Notes: generated from the letters alone by a model not told the origin. A DNA stretch of 64,000 nucleotides from Terrisporobacter petrolearius (GCF_032598785.1 NZ_CP102984.1), one strand, 5' to 3'. Shown: positions 16,868-24,996, counted from the first letter of the stretch. A program made the numbers and translations.

Positions 16868-17763
16868 TGAAGATAATATCAAAAATAACATATAGCTTGA
16901 AACAAGGATTAAAAGGTATATTTAGTAATAAAACTATGAGTTTGATTTCTGTAGTTTCAGTTACATCAGTCCTAGCTATACTTGGAATAGTGTTATGTAT
17001 AGTATTAAACATTAACTCATTTATGGAACAAACACAAAATGAAGTAAATGAGATAAGAGTAGCATTAGATCCAAAATCAAGTGAAGATAAGACTTTAAAA
17101 ATAAAAGCAGAATTAGAAAAAATAAATGGAGTTGAAAGCGTCAAGTATCAAACAAAGGATGAAGCTTTTAATGATATGAAAGAAAGCTTTGGAGACGACA
17201 AAGAGTTGTTAGAGGGAGTAAAAAATCCTTTGGATGACTATTTTATAGTAACTATTGCTGATTCTCAGGAAATAGAAACTTTAGCGAAAAATATGGAAAA
17301 AATAAAAGGTGTTATAGAAGTTCAATATTATAAAGAAATAATGGAAAACTTCATAACAGCATCTAATACAGTAAAACAATTTGGAGGAATTGTAATAGGA
17401 TTCCTATTAATAGTTTGCTTAGTATTAATATCTAATACAATAAAAGCTAGAGTGTATAGCAAAAAAGAAGAAATACAAGTTATAAAATACATAGGTGGTA
17501 GTAATAGATTTGTTATAGCGCCATTTATAGTAGAAGGATGTATAATAGGCTTATTTGGTTCTTTAATATCCCTTGGGATATGCACAGGAATGTATAAGTA
17601 TGTAGTTGAAAATATGCAAATATCTCTAAATTCAATTGTTGGAGATATGATGTTACCTCTTTCAAGTGTATCATACTTATTAGTCTTAGTATTATTTGTT
17701 ACAGGAATAATGGTAGGAATATTAGGAAGTGGATTATCTGTAAAAAAATATTTAAAAGTATAA
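16867..17763 (+). CDS. ftsX: Cell division protein FtsX
   Basis: Permease-like partner of FtsE, 298 aa. A cytoplasmic basic N-terminus, TM1 (about 22-45), a large extracellular loop (46-165) with the hydrolase-docking region, then three TMs including FGGIVIGFLLIVCLVLISNT and the C-terminal SVSYLLVLVLFVTGIMVGI. The gene overlaps ftsE by one base and is followed within 20 bases by the gene for the M23 hydrolase it should activate. Confidence 0.93.
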   Translation: MKIISKITYSLKQGLKGIFSNKTMSLISVVSVTSVLAILGIVLCIVLNINSFMEQTQNEVNEIRVALDPKSSEDKTLKIKAELEKINGVESVKYQTKDEAFNDMKESFGDDKELLEGVKNPLDDYFIVTIADSQEIETLAKNMEKIKGVIEVQYYKEIMENFITASNTVKQFGGIVIGFLLIVCLVLISNTIKARVYSKKEEIQVIKYIGGSNRFVIAPFIVEGCIIGLFGSLISLGICTGMYKYVVENMQISLNSIVGDMMLPLSSVSYLLVLVLFVTGIMVGILGSGLSVKKYLKV

Positions 17764-17781
17764 AACAATTTGGGGGAAGAT

Positions 17782-18894
17782 ATGAAGAAAATAATATCAA
17801 CAGCTTTAATTTGCTCAATGTTATTTTCAGCTAGTAGCATGGTATATGTTAGTGCTGAAAATACAGAAAGTAAGCTAAAGTCTAATCAAGAAAAGCAAGA
17901 AGAATTAGATGTAAAGATAAAAAATTTAAATGAAAAGAAAGAAAAAGTTGAAGAAAAGATTAATCAAGCAAACAAAAAAATAGAAACAATAAATAATGAA
18001 TCAGAAAAATTAAAAGAAGACATTAAGAAACTAGAAAAAGATATAACTTCAAATGAAGAAAGCTTAGGAGACAGATTAAAAGTTATAAATAGTAACTATA
18101 CATTAGGTTATTTAAAGGTTATACTAAGTAGTAATTCTATTTCTGACTTTTTAAATAATGTTTATATAGTGCAAGAAGTTGTAGAACAAGATAAACAAAT
18201 GTTAAAAGATTTAGAATCTGATAAAAGTGAAATAGAAGAAAAGAAAACAATACTAGATAAAAATAAAGAAGAAGCTAAAGTAATTAAAGATGAGTTAGTG
18301 AAAGATAAAGAAAGTTTAGAGGAAGATAAAGCAGAGCTAAAAAAATTAAAGAGCCAATTAGTTAATGAAGAAGAAGCGTTAGAAGGAAAGCTACAAAAAA
18401 TAGCAGCAGAAAATGCAGCAACTTCTAGTGAATCAAATTCTAGCAAATCAGATTCTAACAAATCAGATTCTAACAAATCAGATTCTAGTAATTCAAATGC
18501 TGTAATATCAAATGGATCGTGGCCAGTACCTGGACATAGTACAATATCTTCACCTTTTGGATATAGAATACACCCTGTGTTGGGAGTAAGTAAATTACAT
18601 ACAGGAGTAGATATACCAGCGCCTACAGGAACTCCAGCAGTTGCAGTTGCTAGTGGAACTGTAATTTATTCAGGTGTTCAAGGAAGTTATGGAAATACAG
18701 TAATGATAAGACATGATAATGGATTAGTATCACTTTATGCTCATAATAGCGCTTTAATAGTTAAAGTAGGGGATAAGGTTAAAAAAGGACAAGTTGTGAC
18801 TAAAATAGGATCAACAGGAAGATCAACAGGACCACATTTACATTTTGAAATTAGAGTAAATGGAACTCCTCAAAACCCATTAAATTACTTATAA
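17782..18894 (+). CDS. FtsEX-linked murein hydrolase: coiled coil plus M23 peptidase
   Basis: Secreted hydrolase or hydrolase activator of the EnvC/PcsB functional class. A signal peptide (MKKIISTALICSMLF, cleavage near SAEN) is followed by a long coiled coil (about 28-215), a Ser/Asp/Asn/Lys-rich repeat linker, and an M23 LytM domain. Zinc-site residues are present: His in GYRIHPVLG, Asp in HTGVDIP, and HLHFE. Because the M23 site is intact the protein is probably itself an endopeptidase, unlike EnvC. The start is ATG 17782 after TTTGGGGGAAG; the in-frame TTG at 17770 overlaps the Shine-Dalgarno. Operon with ftsEX. Confidence 0.92.
   Translation: MKKIISTALICSMLFSASSMVYVSAENTESKLKSNQEKQEELDVKIKNLNEKKEKVEEKINQANKKIETINNESEKLKEDIKKLEKDITSNEESLGDRLKVINSNYTLGYLKVILSSNSISDFLNNVYIVQEVVEQDKQMLKDLESDKSEIEEKKTILDKNKEEAKVIKDELVKDKESLEEDKAELKKLKSQLVNEEEALEGKLQKIAAENAATSSESNSSKSDSNKSDSNKSDSSNSNAVISNGSWPVPGHSTISSPFGYRIHPVLGVSKLHTGVDIPAPTGTPAVAVASGTVIYSGVQGSYGNTVMIRHDNGLVSLYAHNSALIVKVGDKVKKGQVVTKIGSTGRSTGPHLHFEIRVNGTPQNPLNYL
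18431..18495 (+). repeat. 15-bp tandem repeats encoding a Ser/Asp/Asn/Lys linker
   Basis: The unit CAAATCAGATTCTAA occurs about three times with flanking partial copies and encodes SDSNK. It forms the hinge between coiled coil and M23 domain and is likely length-variable between strains. Confidence 0.8.
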
Positions 18895-18919
18895 TCTTTT
18901 TGGATAAGGAGTAGTATTT

Positions 18920-19441
18920 ATGCAAGAATATGTGGTAGTAGATTTAGAAACTACAGGATTAGACCCATATAGCGGTTGTGAAATAATAGAAATTGGTATA
19001 ACAGAAATAAAAAATAATAAAATAGTAAGAAATTATTCAAGATTAGTAAAGCCGGATACAATCATACCTTCTTTTATAACAGAAATAACTGGTATAACAA
19101 ATGAGATGGTAGAAAATGAAGAAGGCATAAAAACTGTTTTACCAAGATTTAGAAAATTCTTAGGTGATAGAGTGATGATAGCACATAATGCTAAATTTGA
19201 TTTGAAGTTTTTAAATTATTATTTACAAAAATATAATTTAGAACCAATAGATAATCATATATGCACTCTAGAAATGCTTAAAAAATGTAAATCATATAAA
19301 GGAAAAAATAAAAAGCTGGAAACTGCATGTAATTATTATAATATCATAAATGAAAATGCCCATAGAGCTGATAGTGATACTAAGGCTACGGCAGAGTTAT
19401 TTTTAATAATAAAAGATGAAGTATTTCCAGAAAACATGTAA
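18920..19441 (+). CDS. DnaQ-like 3'-5' exonuclease
   Basis: Stand-alone DEDDh exonuclease of the DNA polymerase III epsilon/PolC-exonuclease type, 173 aa. ExoI VVVDLETTGLDP, ExoII AHNAKFDLKFL and ExoIII HRADSDTKATAELF contain the four acidic residues and the His. It lies 25 bases after the M23 hydrolase gene and could be the last gene of that transcript. Its role in repair or RNA processing is not evident. Confidence 0.88.
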   Translation: MQEYVVVDLETTGLDPYSGCEIIEIGITEIKNNKIVRNYSRLVKPDTIIPSFITEITGITNEMVENEEGIKTVLPRFRKFLGDRVMIAHNAKFDLKFLNYYLQKYNLEPIDNHICTLEMLKKCKSYKGKNKKLETACNYYNIINENAHRADSDTKATAELFLIIKDEVFPENM

Positions 19442-19450
19442 TTAAGACTA

Positions 19451-19483
19451 AGAGCTATAGATAAATCTATGGCTCTTTTTTTA
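19451..19483 (+). terminator. Terminator after the DnaQ-like gene
   Basis: AGAGCTATAGAT pairs with ATCTATGGCTCT (12 bp, one wobble), then seven T residues. Confidence 0.88.
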
Positions 19484-19556
19484 TATTGTAAATTTTGTGT
19501 TCAATAAAAGTATAGATTCATAGTATATATTAGTAGGAATAATAGGGGGATTAAAT

Positions 19557-19856
19557 ATGAATCACATTTATGTAAATATTTATACAGATAAAGTTAAGTT
19601 TTACATAGTTTACTATGATCAAAGTGAGAAAGGACAGATTAAAAATGATGAAATTATATTGCCTATTTCTTTTAGTATGGGCGATAAATTATACTATATA
19701 AAAAAAATAATAAGCACAATAATAAAACAATATAATATAGAATCATATAGTTTGGAAGTGGATAGAGATATAGGTGTGGAGATAGTAGATGCAGTTAAAA
19801 TGGAAGGAGTTCTAGAAGAATTATTCTCGAGTAAAGGAGTAATGCTATGGAAATAA
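19557..19856 (+). CDS. Small protein coupled to a Ser/Thr kinase
   Basis: A 99-aa protein I do not recognise. Alternating short strands (IYVNIYTDKVKFYIVYYD) followed by a long helix (KLYYIKKIISTIIKQYNI) suggest a small alpha/beta fold. There is no membrane segment. It overlaps the kinase gene by 10 bases, so translation is coupled and it is a good candidate for a kinase partner or substrate. The ribosome binding site is AGGGGG. Confidence 0.5.
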   Translation: MNHIYVNIYTDKVKFYIVYYDQSEKGQIKNDEIILPISFSMGDKLYYIKKIISTIIKQYNIESYSLEVDRDIGVEIVDAVKMEGVLEELFSSKGVMLWK

Positions 19857-20866
19857 GTCCAAAACTAAATTTAAAAATAGTACAAAAGATTAATTCAGAA
19901 GGAGTAAATTCAGCTTTATATATAGTTGAAGATAGGCAGCTTAATTGTGAGATGATATTAAAGCAAATAGATAAAAAAAGATTAAAAGAGTATGATAAAT
20001 ATTTTGAAGAATCTAAAAAGATATCTTCATTGGATCATCCTAATATAATAAAAATTAACTATGCAACTTATGATGATGAGTATATTTATATAACCATGCC
20101 TTATTATAAAAAAGGATCATTAAATCAAATATTGGATTATAGAAGTTTAACAGTAAGGGAAATTATAAAATACTCTTTAGACTTTCTTTCGGCTCTTTAT
20201 TATGTACATGACAATGATATAATTCATTGTGATATAAAACCAAATAATATTCTCATAGATGATAATAATCAAGCCATACTTGGTGATTTTGGTTCTGCCA
20301 TAAAACTTGATATTCATGGGTGTGGTAAGCTAAAAAATGTTTACTATAAGCACATAGCACCAGAACAGTGCTTTACATCAACTGTTGATGGTCGTATTGA
20401 TATTTACCAAGTTGGAACTACCTTATATAGGATGTGTAATGGAAATGAGGAATATAATAATCAACTTAAAAGATATAAAAATTTAAATGATTTAAAAATT
20501 GCCATATCAAAGGGAAAGTTTCCTGTAAGAAAAAAGTATTTGCCCCATATACCTAAATCTTTAATTGAAGTTATAGAAAAATGTTTGCAAGTAAAAAGAG
20601 AAGAACGATATGAGAATATATTAGATATTTTAAATGATTTATCAAAAATTAAAGAAAATCTTGACTGGAGATACGATAAAAGGAGCAAGGACTACTTTAC
20701 ATGGATAAAAGATGATAAATATATTATATTAAAACGAGAGGATAAAATATGGTTTATAGAATCAAATCTTATAAAAGGAACTAGTAATATGGAAGTAGAA
20801 AGCAAGGCGCAAGGATATCGAATAATAAGAAAAATTATAAAAGAAAATGAAAAAACCCTACTTTAA
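19847..20866 (+). CDS. Soluble Ser/Thr protein kinase
   Basis: Hanks-type kinase, 339 aa. Candidate ATP-binding Lys39 (MILKQIDKK), catalytic loop HCDIKPNNILI (Asp129, Lys131, Asn134), DFG at 147-149 and APE at 171-173 are all present, so it should be active. The glycine-rich loop is poorly conserved (NSEGVNSALY). It lacks a transmembrane helix and PASTA domains, unlike PrkC, and has about 75 C-terminal residues beyond the kinase fold with a WRYDKRSKDYFTWI segment. Target unknown; the coupled 99-aa protein upstream is the first candidate. Confidence 0.85.
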   Translation: MEISPKLNLKIVQKINSEGVNSALYIVEDRQLNCEMILKQIDKKRLKEYDKYFEESKKISSLDHPNIIKINYATYDDEYIYITMPYYKKGSLNQILDYRSLTVREIIKYSLDFLSALYYVHDNDIIHCDIKPNNILIDDNNQAILGDFGSAIKLDIHGCGKLKNVYYKHIAPEQCFTSTVDGRIDIYQVGTTLYRMCNGNEEYNNQLKRYKNLNDLKIAISKGKFPVRKKYLPHIPKSLIEVIEKCLQVKREERYENILDILNDLSKIKENLDWRYDKRSKDYFTWIKDDKYIILKREDKIWFIESNLIKGTSNMEVESKAQGYRIIRKIIKENEKTLL

Positions 20867-20888
20867 TCCGTTCAAGTAGGGTTTTTCA
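20851..20888 (+). terminator. Terminator overlapping the kinase stop codon
   Basis: AAAAACCCTACTT pairs perfectly with AAGTAGGGTTTTT around a 10-base loop. Confidence 0.88.
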
Positions 20889-20985
20889 TTAAAATATATT
20901 ATAAAAAGGGGTTTATTAGGGAATATATTTTGTTTGGGGAGTAATCAGTTATTGGGGAAATAACTGTAAATTTATAATAACAAAA

Positions 20986-20994
20986 TTCGACAAA
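20986..20994 (+). promoter_or_regulatory. Possible Spo0A box
   Basis: TTCGACAAA is an exact match to the 0A box (complement of TTTGTCGAA), about 88 bases before the DUF4352-like gene. A 9-mer match can be accidental. Confidence 0.3.
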
Positions 20995-21081
20995 ATATGC
21001 AAGTGTTTTTAAAAAATATATTTTAGTTAAGAAATATATTTGAAAATATCGGTTAAAATACTTTTAATAAGGAGGAGTATC

Positions 21082-21558
21082 ATGAAAAAGGAACTAATAA
21101 TTTACATATTAATTCTAATAGGAGTATTTACGTTTAATAATGTATCTTATTCTATTAATAAAAATAATACATTTGAAAGTTCGATATATGCAAATAATAT
21201 TAATGACAAAGATATTAAAATAGAAATCACAAATGTGGAAACAATAAATAGTGCAATTAGTTTAGACGAAATTTATGAATCTCATTCTATTATTACTATT
21301 AGTATAACTAATACTGGACTAGAAGATGTAGAATTATCCAATATAAACTATTCTGTTTATCAAGATAATAAAAAGCTACAAACATTTATAAAAAGCCAAA
21401 ATAAATATCTAGGATTTGTAGGAACATTAGGAAGTGGAGAACAAAAAAAAGTGACAATAGGAGTAGTATTAGAGAAAAAAAATAAACCACTAAAGGTGGT
21501 TTTTGAAAATTTAAGCGATTGTAGTAAACAAAAGATTATAAAAATAATAAATATTTAA
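21082..21558 (+). CDS. Secreted DUF4352-like protein
   Basis: An exported 158-aa protein with a hydrophobic N-terminus (ELIIYILILIGVFTF) followed by one Ig-like beta domain. The HSIITISITNTGLEDVELSN stretch and the C-terminal LGSGEQKKVTIGVVLEKK are typical of the DUF4352/telokin-like fold that appears in many clostridial surface proteins. No lipobox Cys is seen. The start at 21082 follows AAGGAGGAG; an in-frame ATG at 21040 would add 14 residues before the signal. Function unknown. Confidence 0.6.
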   Translation: MKKELIIYILILIGVFTFNNVSYSINKNNTFESSIYANNINDKDIKIEITNVETINSAISLDEIYESHSIITISITNTGLEDVELSNINYSVYQDNKKLQTFIKSQNKYLGFVGTLGSGEQKKVTIGVVLEKKNKPLKVVFENLSDCSKQKIIKIINI

Positions 21559-21641
21559 CATATTAATAAAAATAATAAATAATAGTTTGAATATTGATTT
21601 TTTTCAACATATTAATCATTTATACCTTACAATTGACATAG

Positions 21642-21653
21642 TGTAATATTACA
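21642..21653. promoter_or_regulatory. Perfect dyad upstream of the glycosyltransferase promoter
   Basis: TGTAATATTACA is a perfect 12-base palindrome ending 10 bases before the -35 box at 21664, a plausible operator. The regulator is unknown. Confidence 0.35.
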
Positions 21654-21663
21654 ATTTTGTACT

Positions 21664-21692
21664 TTGATTTATTTTAATTTACAATGTATAAT
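21664..21692 (+). promoter_or_regulatory. Promoter of the glycosyltransferase gene
   Basis: TTGATT, 17-base spacer, perfect TATAAT, 25 bases before the start codon at 21718. Confidence 0.65.
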
Positions 21693-21717
21693 TAATTTAA
21701 CAAGTAAGGAGGTATAT

Positions 21718-22620
21718 ATGAGCTATTACGATAGTAGTGATAATAAAATAAGACGAAAAAAAATTAGTTCTAATAATTCAAATAAAAGTAATCAAAATGC
21801 AGTTAGTACTAAAAATAAACAAGAAATCAATAGAGTCAATAGAAAAGAAATAGATGAAAATTTTGAATTAGAGAAAGAATTATTCTATAAAAAAAGAGAT
21901 AAAAAAAGACGTAAAAGAAATAGTCTTATAAAAAAATGTTTAACTGTTTTGTTAATACTAACATTTATAGGAAGTATATTTGCCTCTGTATTAGTAGCTG
22001 TATCACTAAAGGGAACTCCCGATGTTACTAAAGATTTAATTTATAATAGTTATGTATCTAAAAATGTGGTTCCAGTTAATGAAATTCCAGACAACTTAAA
22101 ACACGCTATTGTTTCAACGGAAGACAAGAGATTCTATAAACATAGAGGTGTTGATTTTAGATCTCTAACTAGATCTGTTGTTAATAATATTTTATCAGAT
22201 TCAACACAAGGTGGAAGTACTATTGATATGCAAGTGTCAAAAAACTTACTGACTAGTGAAGAAAGGACTATGAAGCGAAAAATTAGAGATATGTACAATG
22301 CCATGCAAATGAATAAAATAATGACAAAAGATGAAATTTTGTCTACTTATTTAAATAATATATATTTTGGAAAAGCAAGTTATGGTGTGGCAGATGCGGC
22401 AAAAGCTTATTTTGGAAAAGACGTTAGAGATTTAAATTTGAGTGAATGTGCTATGTTAGCAGGAATTACAAATAATCCAGCAAAATACATGCAACATGAT
22501 GAGGCAAAAAGAAGGCAAAAAGTAGTGCTAAAACATATGTATCAGCAAGGTTATATAAGTGAAGATGAATATAAGGACGCACTTAATGATCCAACACCTT
22601 TTAAATCTGAAATTGCATAG
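21718..22620 (+). CDS. Monofunctional peptidoglycan glycosyltransferase (GT51)
   Basis: Membrane enzyme polymerising lipid II into glycan strands. A basic cytoplasmic tail (about 70 residues) precedes one transmembrane helix (CLTVLLILTFIGSIFASVLV) and the GT51 domain. Motifs STEDKRFYKHRG (catalytic Glu), QGGSTIDMQVSKN and KDEILSTYLNNIYFG (second Glu) are intact; the second motif has Met-Gln where Gln-Gln is usual. The protein stops at 300 aa, so the transpeptidase domain of class A PBPs is missing. The C-terminus has no sign of truncation. The start follows AAGGAGG. Confidence 0.92.
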   Translation: MSYYDSSDNKIRRKKISSNNSNKSNQNAVSTKNKQEINRVNRKEIDENFELEKELFYKKRDKKRRKRNSLIKKCLTVLLILTFIGSIFASVLVAVSLKGTPDVTKDLIYNSYVSKNVVPVNEIPDNLKHAIVSTEDKRFYKHRGVDFRSLTRSVVNNILSDSTQGGSTIDMQVSKNLLTSEERTMKRKIRDMYNAMQMNKIMTKDEILSTYLNNIYFGKASYGVADAAKAYFGKDVRDLNLSECAMLAGITNNPAKYMQHDEAKRRQKVVLKHMYQQGYISEDEYKDALNDPTPFKSEIA

Positions 22621-22626
22621 AGAATT

Positions 22627-22661
22627 AAAATGTCAATAAATAAAACTTATTGGCATTTTTT
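22627..22661 (+). terminator. Terminator after the glycosyltransferase gene
   Basis: AAATGTCAATAA pairs with TTATTGGCATTT, followed by a T run. Confidence 0.8.
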
Positions 22662-22745
22662 AGTCTACGGTCTTGATATTTATTTATTTCATATTATAAT
22701 AAGATTAATGCTATTTTAAGTTTATTAAATAAAAGAGGTGACTAA

Positions 22746-23162
22746 ATGTTTAAATTTGACTATGATGAAAAAGAATACATATTAAATGATGAAAATTTTG
22801 ATGAATTAATCAACGATGATGATAAACCGGTTAAAGATATTGATAAGGATATGATAATAGAATTGCTAAAAAACTCTCCAGAAGAAATAATATTTGGTGA
22901 GGAGTTTTATATTGAAGCATGTCCAAAGTGCTTAAAAGGAATAAAAGAAAAAGAAAAATTTTTCCCTTTTTTGGAATATCATTTTTATATTTATACTAAA
23001 GAAGAAAAATATGTTATAAGCACTATAGACAAAGATTATCAAGGGAAATCATTTAACAAACTATCCAGATCAAATCTTGTAGATGATAGTTATATAGTGA
23101 GTATAATAATATGTAAACATTGTAATGATTATATAATACAAGTAGAAAACTGTGAAGTGTAA
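22746..23162 (+). CDS. Clostridial protein with two Cys-x2-Cys pairs (DUF3785-like)
   Basis: A 138-aa acidic protein with CPKC (near residue 59) and CKHC (near residue 127) that could bind one zinc ion. It matches my memory of DUF3785, a family confined to Clostridia, but only by length and Cys placement. No membrane segment. The ribosome binding site is AGAGGTGA. A terminator follows and then the IS110 element. Confidence 0.5.
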   Translation: MFKFDYDEKEYILNDENFDELINDDDKPVKDIDKDMIIELLKNSPEEIIFGEEFYIEACPKCLKGIKEKEKFFPFLEYHFYIYTKEEKYVISTIDKDYQGKSFNKLSRSNLVDDSYIVSIIICKHCNDYIIQVENCEV

Positions 23163-23180
23163 TAAAGTATATATTATAGA

Positions 23181-23206
23181 CATATCTTTTGATATGTCTT
23201 TTTTAC
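23181..23206 (+). terminator. Terminator before the IS110 insertion
   Basis: GACATATC / GATATGTC stem with TTTT loop, then six T residues. The T run and following ACATGTTAGGAAA match the start of the dispersed repeat at 57731. Confidence 0.75.
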
Positions 23207-23217
23207 ATGTTAGGAAA
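23200..23217 (+). repeat. Left fragment of dispersed intergenic repeat, copy 1
   Basis: TTTTTTACATGTTAGGAAA matches TTTTTTACATTTAAGGAAA of copy 2 (57730 onward) at all but two positions. The match stops at AGGAAA and resumes from TAGGAAA at 24786 on the far side of the IS110 element. Confidence 0.5.
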
Positions 23218-23448
23218 AAACATTAAACCTTTCTTCACAAGCTATAATGAAAATGATTGATTCGTGATGGCTTCGCCAATAATTAATATAAAGCGAATTA
23301 AAACCCTGATTATAATGTAGTAATTTAATTCTTTCTAGGAAACTAGGAGTAGTAACTGATAAGTACAAGATATTGTGCTAAGAGCACGCGTAGGAATTTT
23401 TTTATGACAGTTACTATATATTCGCTTATATTTTTTATGGAGGTAGTT

Positions 23449-24697
23449 ATGGAAGCAATAGTAGAAAGATGCGCAGGTTTAGATGTTCATTTGGATACAG
23501 TTGTTGCATGTATTCTATATGGAGACTTAGATAAAAAGCCTAATAAAGAAGTTAAAACATTTTCTACAACAACTAAGGGATTATTGCAGTTATTGGATTA
23601 TCTAAATATGAATGGATGTACTCATGTAGCTATGGAGAGTACGGGTATTTATTGGAAGCCCGTATGGAATGTCCTTGAGAGCGGAGCTTTTGAATTAATA
23701 ATAGCTAATGCAAAGAAAATTAAAAATGTGCCTGGAAGAAAAACAGATGTAAAAGATGCTGAATGGATAGCAAGTTTATTGAGATGTGGTTTAATAGAAA
23801 AAAGTTTTGTTCCACCAGAAGTAATAAGAGATCTAAGGGATTTAACCAGATTAAGAAAAGAATTATTGTCTGAAATCACAAGACATAAAAATAGAATTCA
23901 CAAGGTTTTGCAAGATGCCAATATAAAATTATCGAGTGTACTTTCAGATGTATTTGGAGAAACAGGCAAAGTAATAATAAATGAATTGATTAGTAATAGA
24001 CGTATTACTATAAATTTTGTAGAGTCTCTATATGAAGGTAGGGGAAAATCTAGATTAAAATCTACACCTAATGAAATGTATGAATCACTTAATGGAAAAA
24101 TCAGAGCACAACATATAATATTATTGACAATTCACAATAATAATATTTTATTTTTAGAAAATCAAATACAAGAAATAGAAAAAGAAATTGATGTACTTTT
24201 ACAAAAGGAATCAGAGAGTATAGATATTTTAAACACTATACCTGGTATAAGTATGGCATCTGCAGCATGCATTATAGCTGAAATAGGAAGTGATATGTCT
24301 GTATTTCCAACAGAAAAGCACTTGAGTTCATGGGCTGGTTTATGTCCTAAAAATAATGAGAGTGCAGGTAAAAAAAAGAAGTAGCATCAAGTCTGGAAAT
24401 CCGTGGTTAAGATCTATATTGTGTGAATGTGCATGGGCTTCGATAAAAAAGAAAGATAGTAGATTTAAGAATAAATACTGGAGTATGGTTCCGAGGATGG
24501 GTAAAAAAAAGGCTTTGATAGCGGTAGCTAACTTGATATTAAGATTGATATATCATCTATTAAAAAATAAAAGTACATATGAAGAATTAGAAATCCAATA
24601 TTACGTAGATAAAGATAAAAGACGAGAAAATAAAATTATTAAAGAGTTACAATCTAGAGGATTTGTTGTAGAAAGATGTAGTCTAGAGGGGGTATAA
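23449..24697 (+). pseudogene. IS110-family transposase with a frameshift at an A8 run
   Basis: DEDD recombinase that acts with a bridge RNA. N-terminal RuvC-like motifs carry Asp12 (GLDVHLDT), Glu63 (AMESTGIYW), Asp100 and Asp103 (GRKTDVKDAEW). The C-terminal transposase_20 part has NTIPGISMASAACIIAEIG and SGNPWLRSILCECAWAS. The frame ends at 24384 after GKKKK; the rest continues in the +1 frame to 24697. The break is at eight A residues (24370-24377), where seven would restore one ORF of about 415 codons. It may be a mutation, a sequencing error or transcriptional slippage. Start at 23449 follows ATGGAGG. Confidence 0.85.
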
Positions 24698-24708
24698 AAA
24701 AGTAAAAA

Positions 24709-24753
24709 CAACACTAAATTTAACCTATTTATAGTAGGTTTAGTTTAGTGTTG
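24709..24753 (+). terminator. Hairpin at the IS110 right end
   Basis: CAACACTAAA and TTTAGTGTTG form a 10-bp outer stem, continued by AACCTA/TAGGTT after a mismatch. No T run follows, so it may be an end structure rather than a terminator. Confidence 0.5.
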
Positions 24754-24785
24754 CAAAAAACAGCCTTTGGCTAAAATCATTTTCG

Positions 24786-24996
24786 TAGGAAATTATAGTT
24801 GGATTTACGTTGTTGATAAACTCTGGAGTTAAGTTATATCAACTCGTTTAGAAAGTGTAAAAAATGTATTTTGATTAAGGTTGTTGTCTGAAATTTCATA
24901 GCGCCTTCGCAGTGGTTTAAAGTGGTAGCAAAATGACTGGCCAAATGTTGGTCAAAGGCATATCCTTGGTCATATGAGCAAAGTAAATTTCTTTAC
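24786..24996 (+). repeat. Dispersed intergenic repeat, copy 1 (main part)
   Basis: The first 85 bases (GGAAATTATAGTT..., GTTGATAAACTCTGGA, AGTTATATCAA, TTTAGAAAGTGTAAAAAAT) are nearly identical to 57743-57825. The far end (AAGGCATATCCTTGG then ATGAGCAAAGTAAATTT) aligns with 57860-57893. Copy 1 has about 50 extra bases in between. Both copies lie in the same orientation between a gene end and the next gene start. No open frame is present. Confidence 0.8.

Larger units (their letters stand above)
23218..24792 (+). mobile_element. IS110-family insertion element
   Basis: About 1.57 kb. It holds an IS110 transposase frame plus 230 bases of non-coding sequence on the left and about 90 on the right, and no terminal inverted repeats, as usual for the family. 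The ends are inferred: TAGGAAA occurs at both edges (23211-23217 and 24786-24792), and comparison with the uninterrupted repeat at 57.7 kb puts the insertion inside AGGAAA. IS110 elements place a bridge RNA in a non-coding end; the left end is the candidate. A hairpin (24709-24753) follows the transposase. Confidence 0.7.

Noticed and set aside
18162..18476. 104-codon Ser-rich frame on the minus strand
   Set aside because: Mirror of the coiled coil and repeat linker of the M23 hydrolase; low-complexity shadow.
23260..23290. GATGGCTTCGCCAA in the IS110 left end as a further copy of the dispersed repeat
   Set aside because: Only the short TTGGCGA core matches (in reverse), too little to count as a copy.
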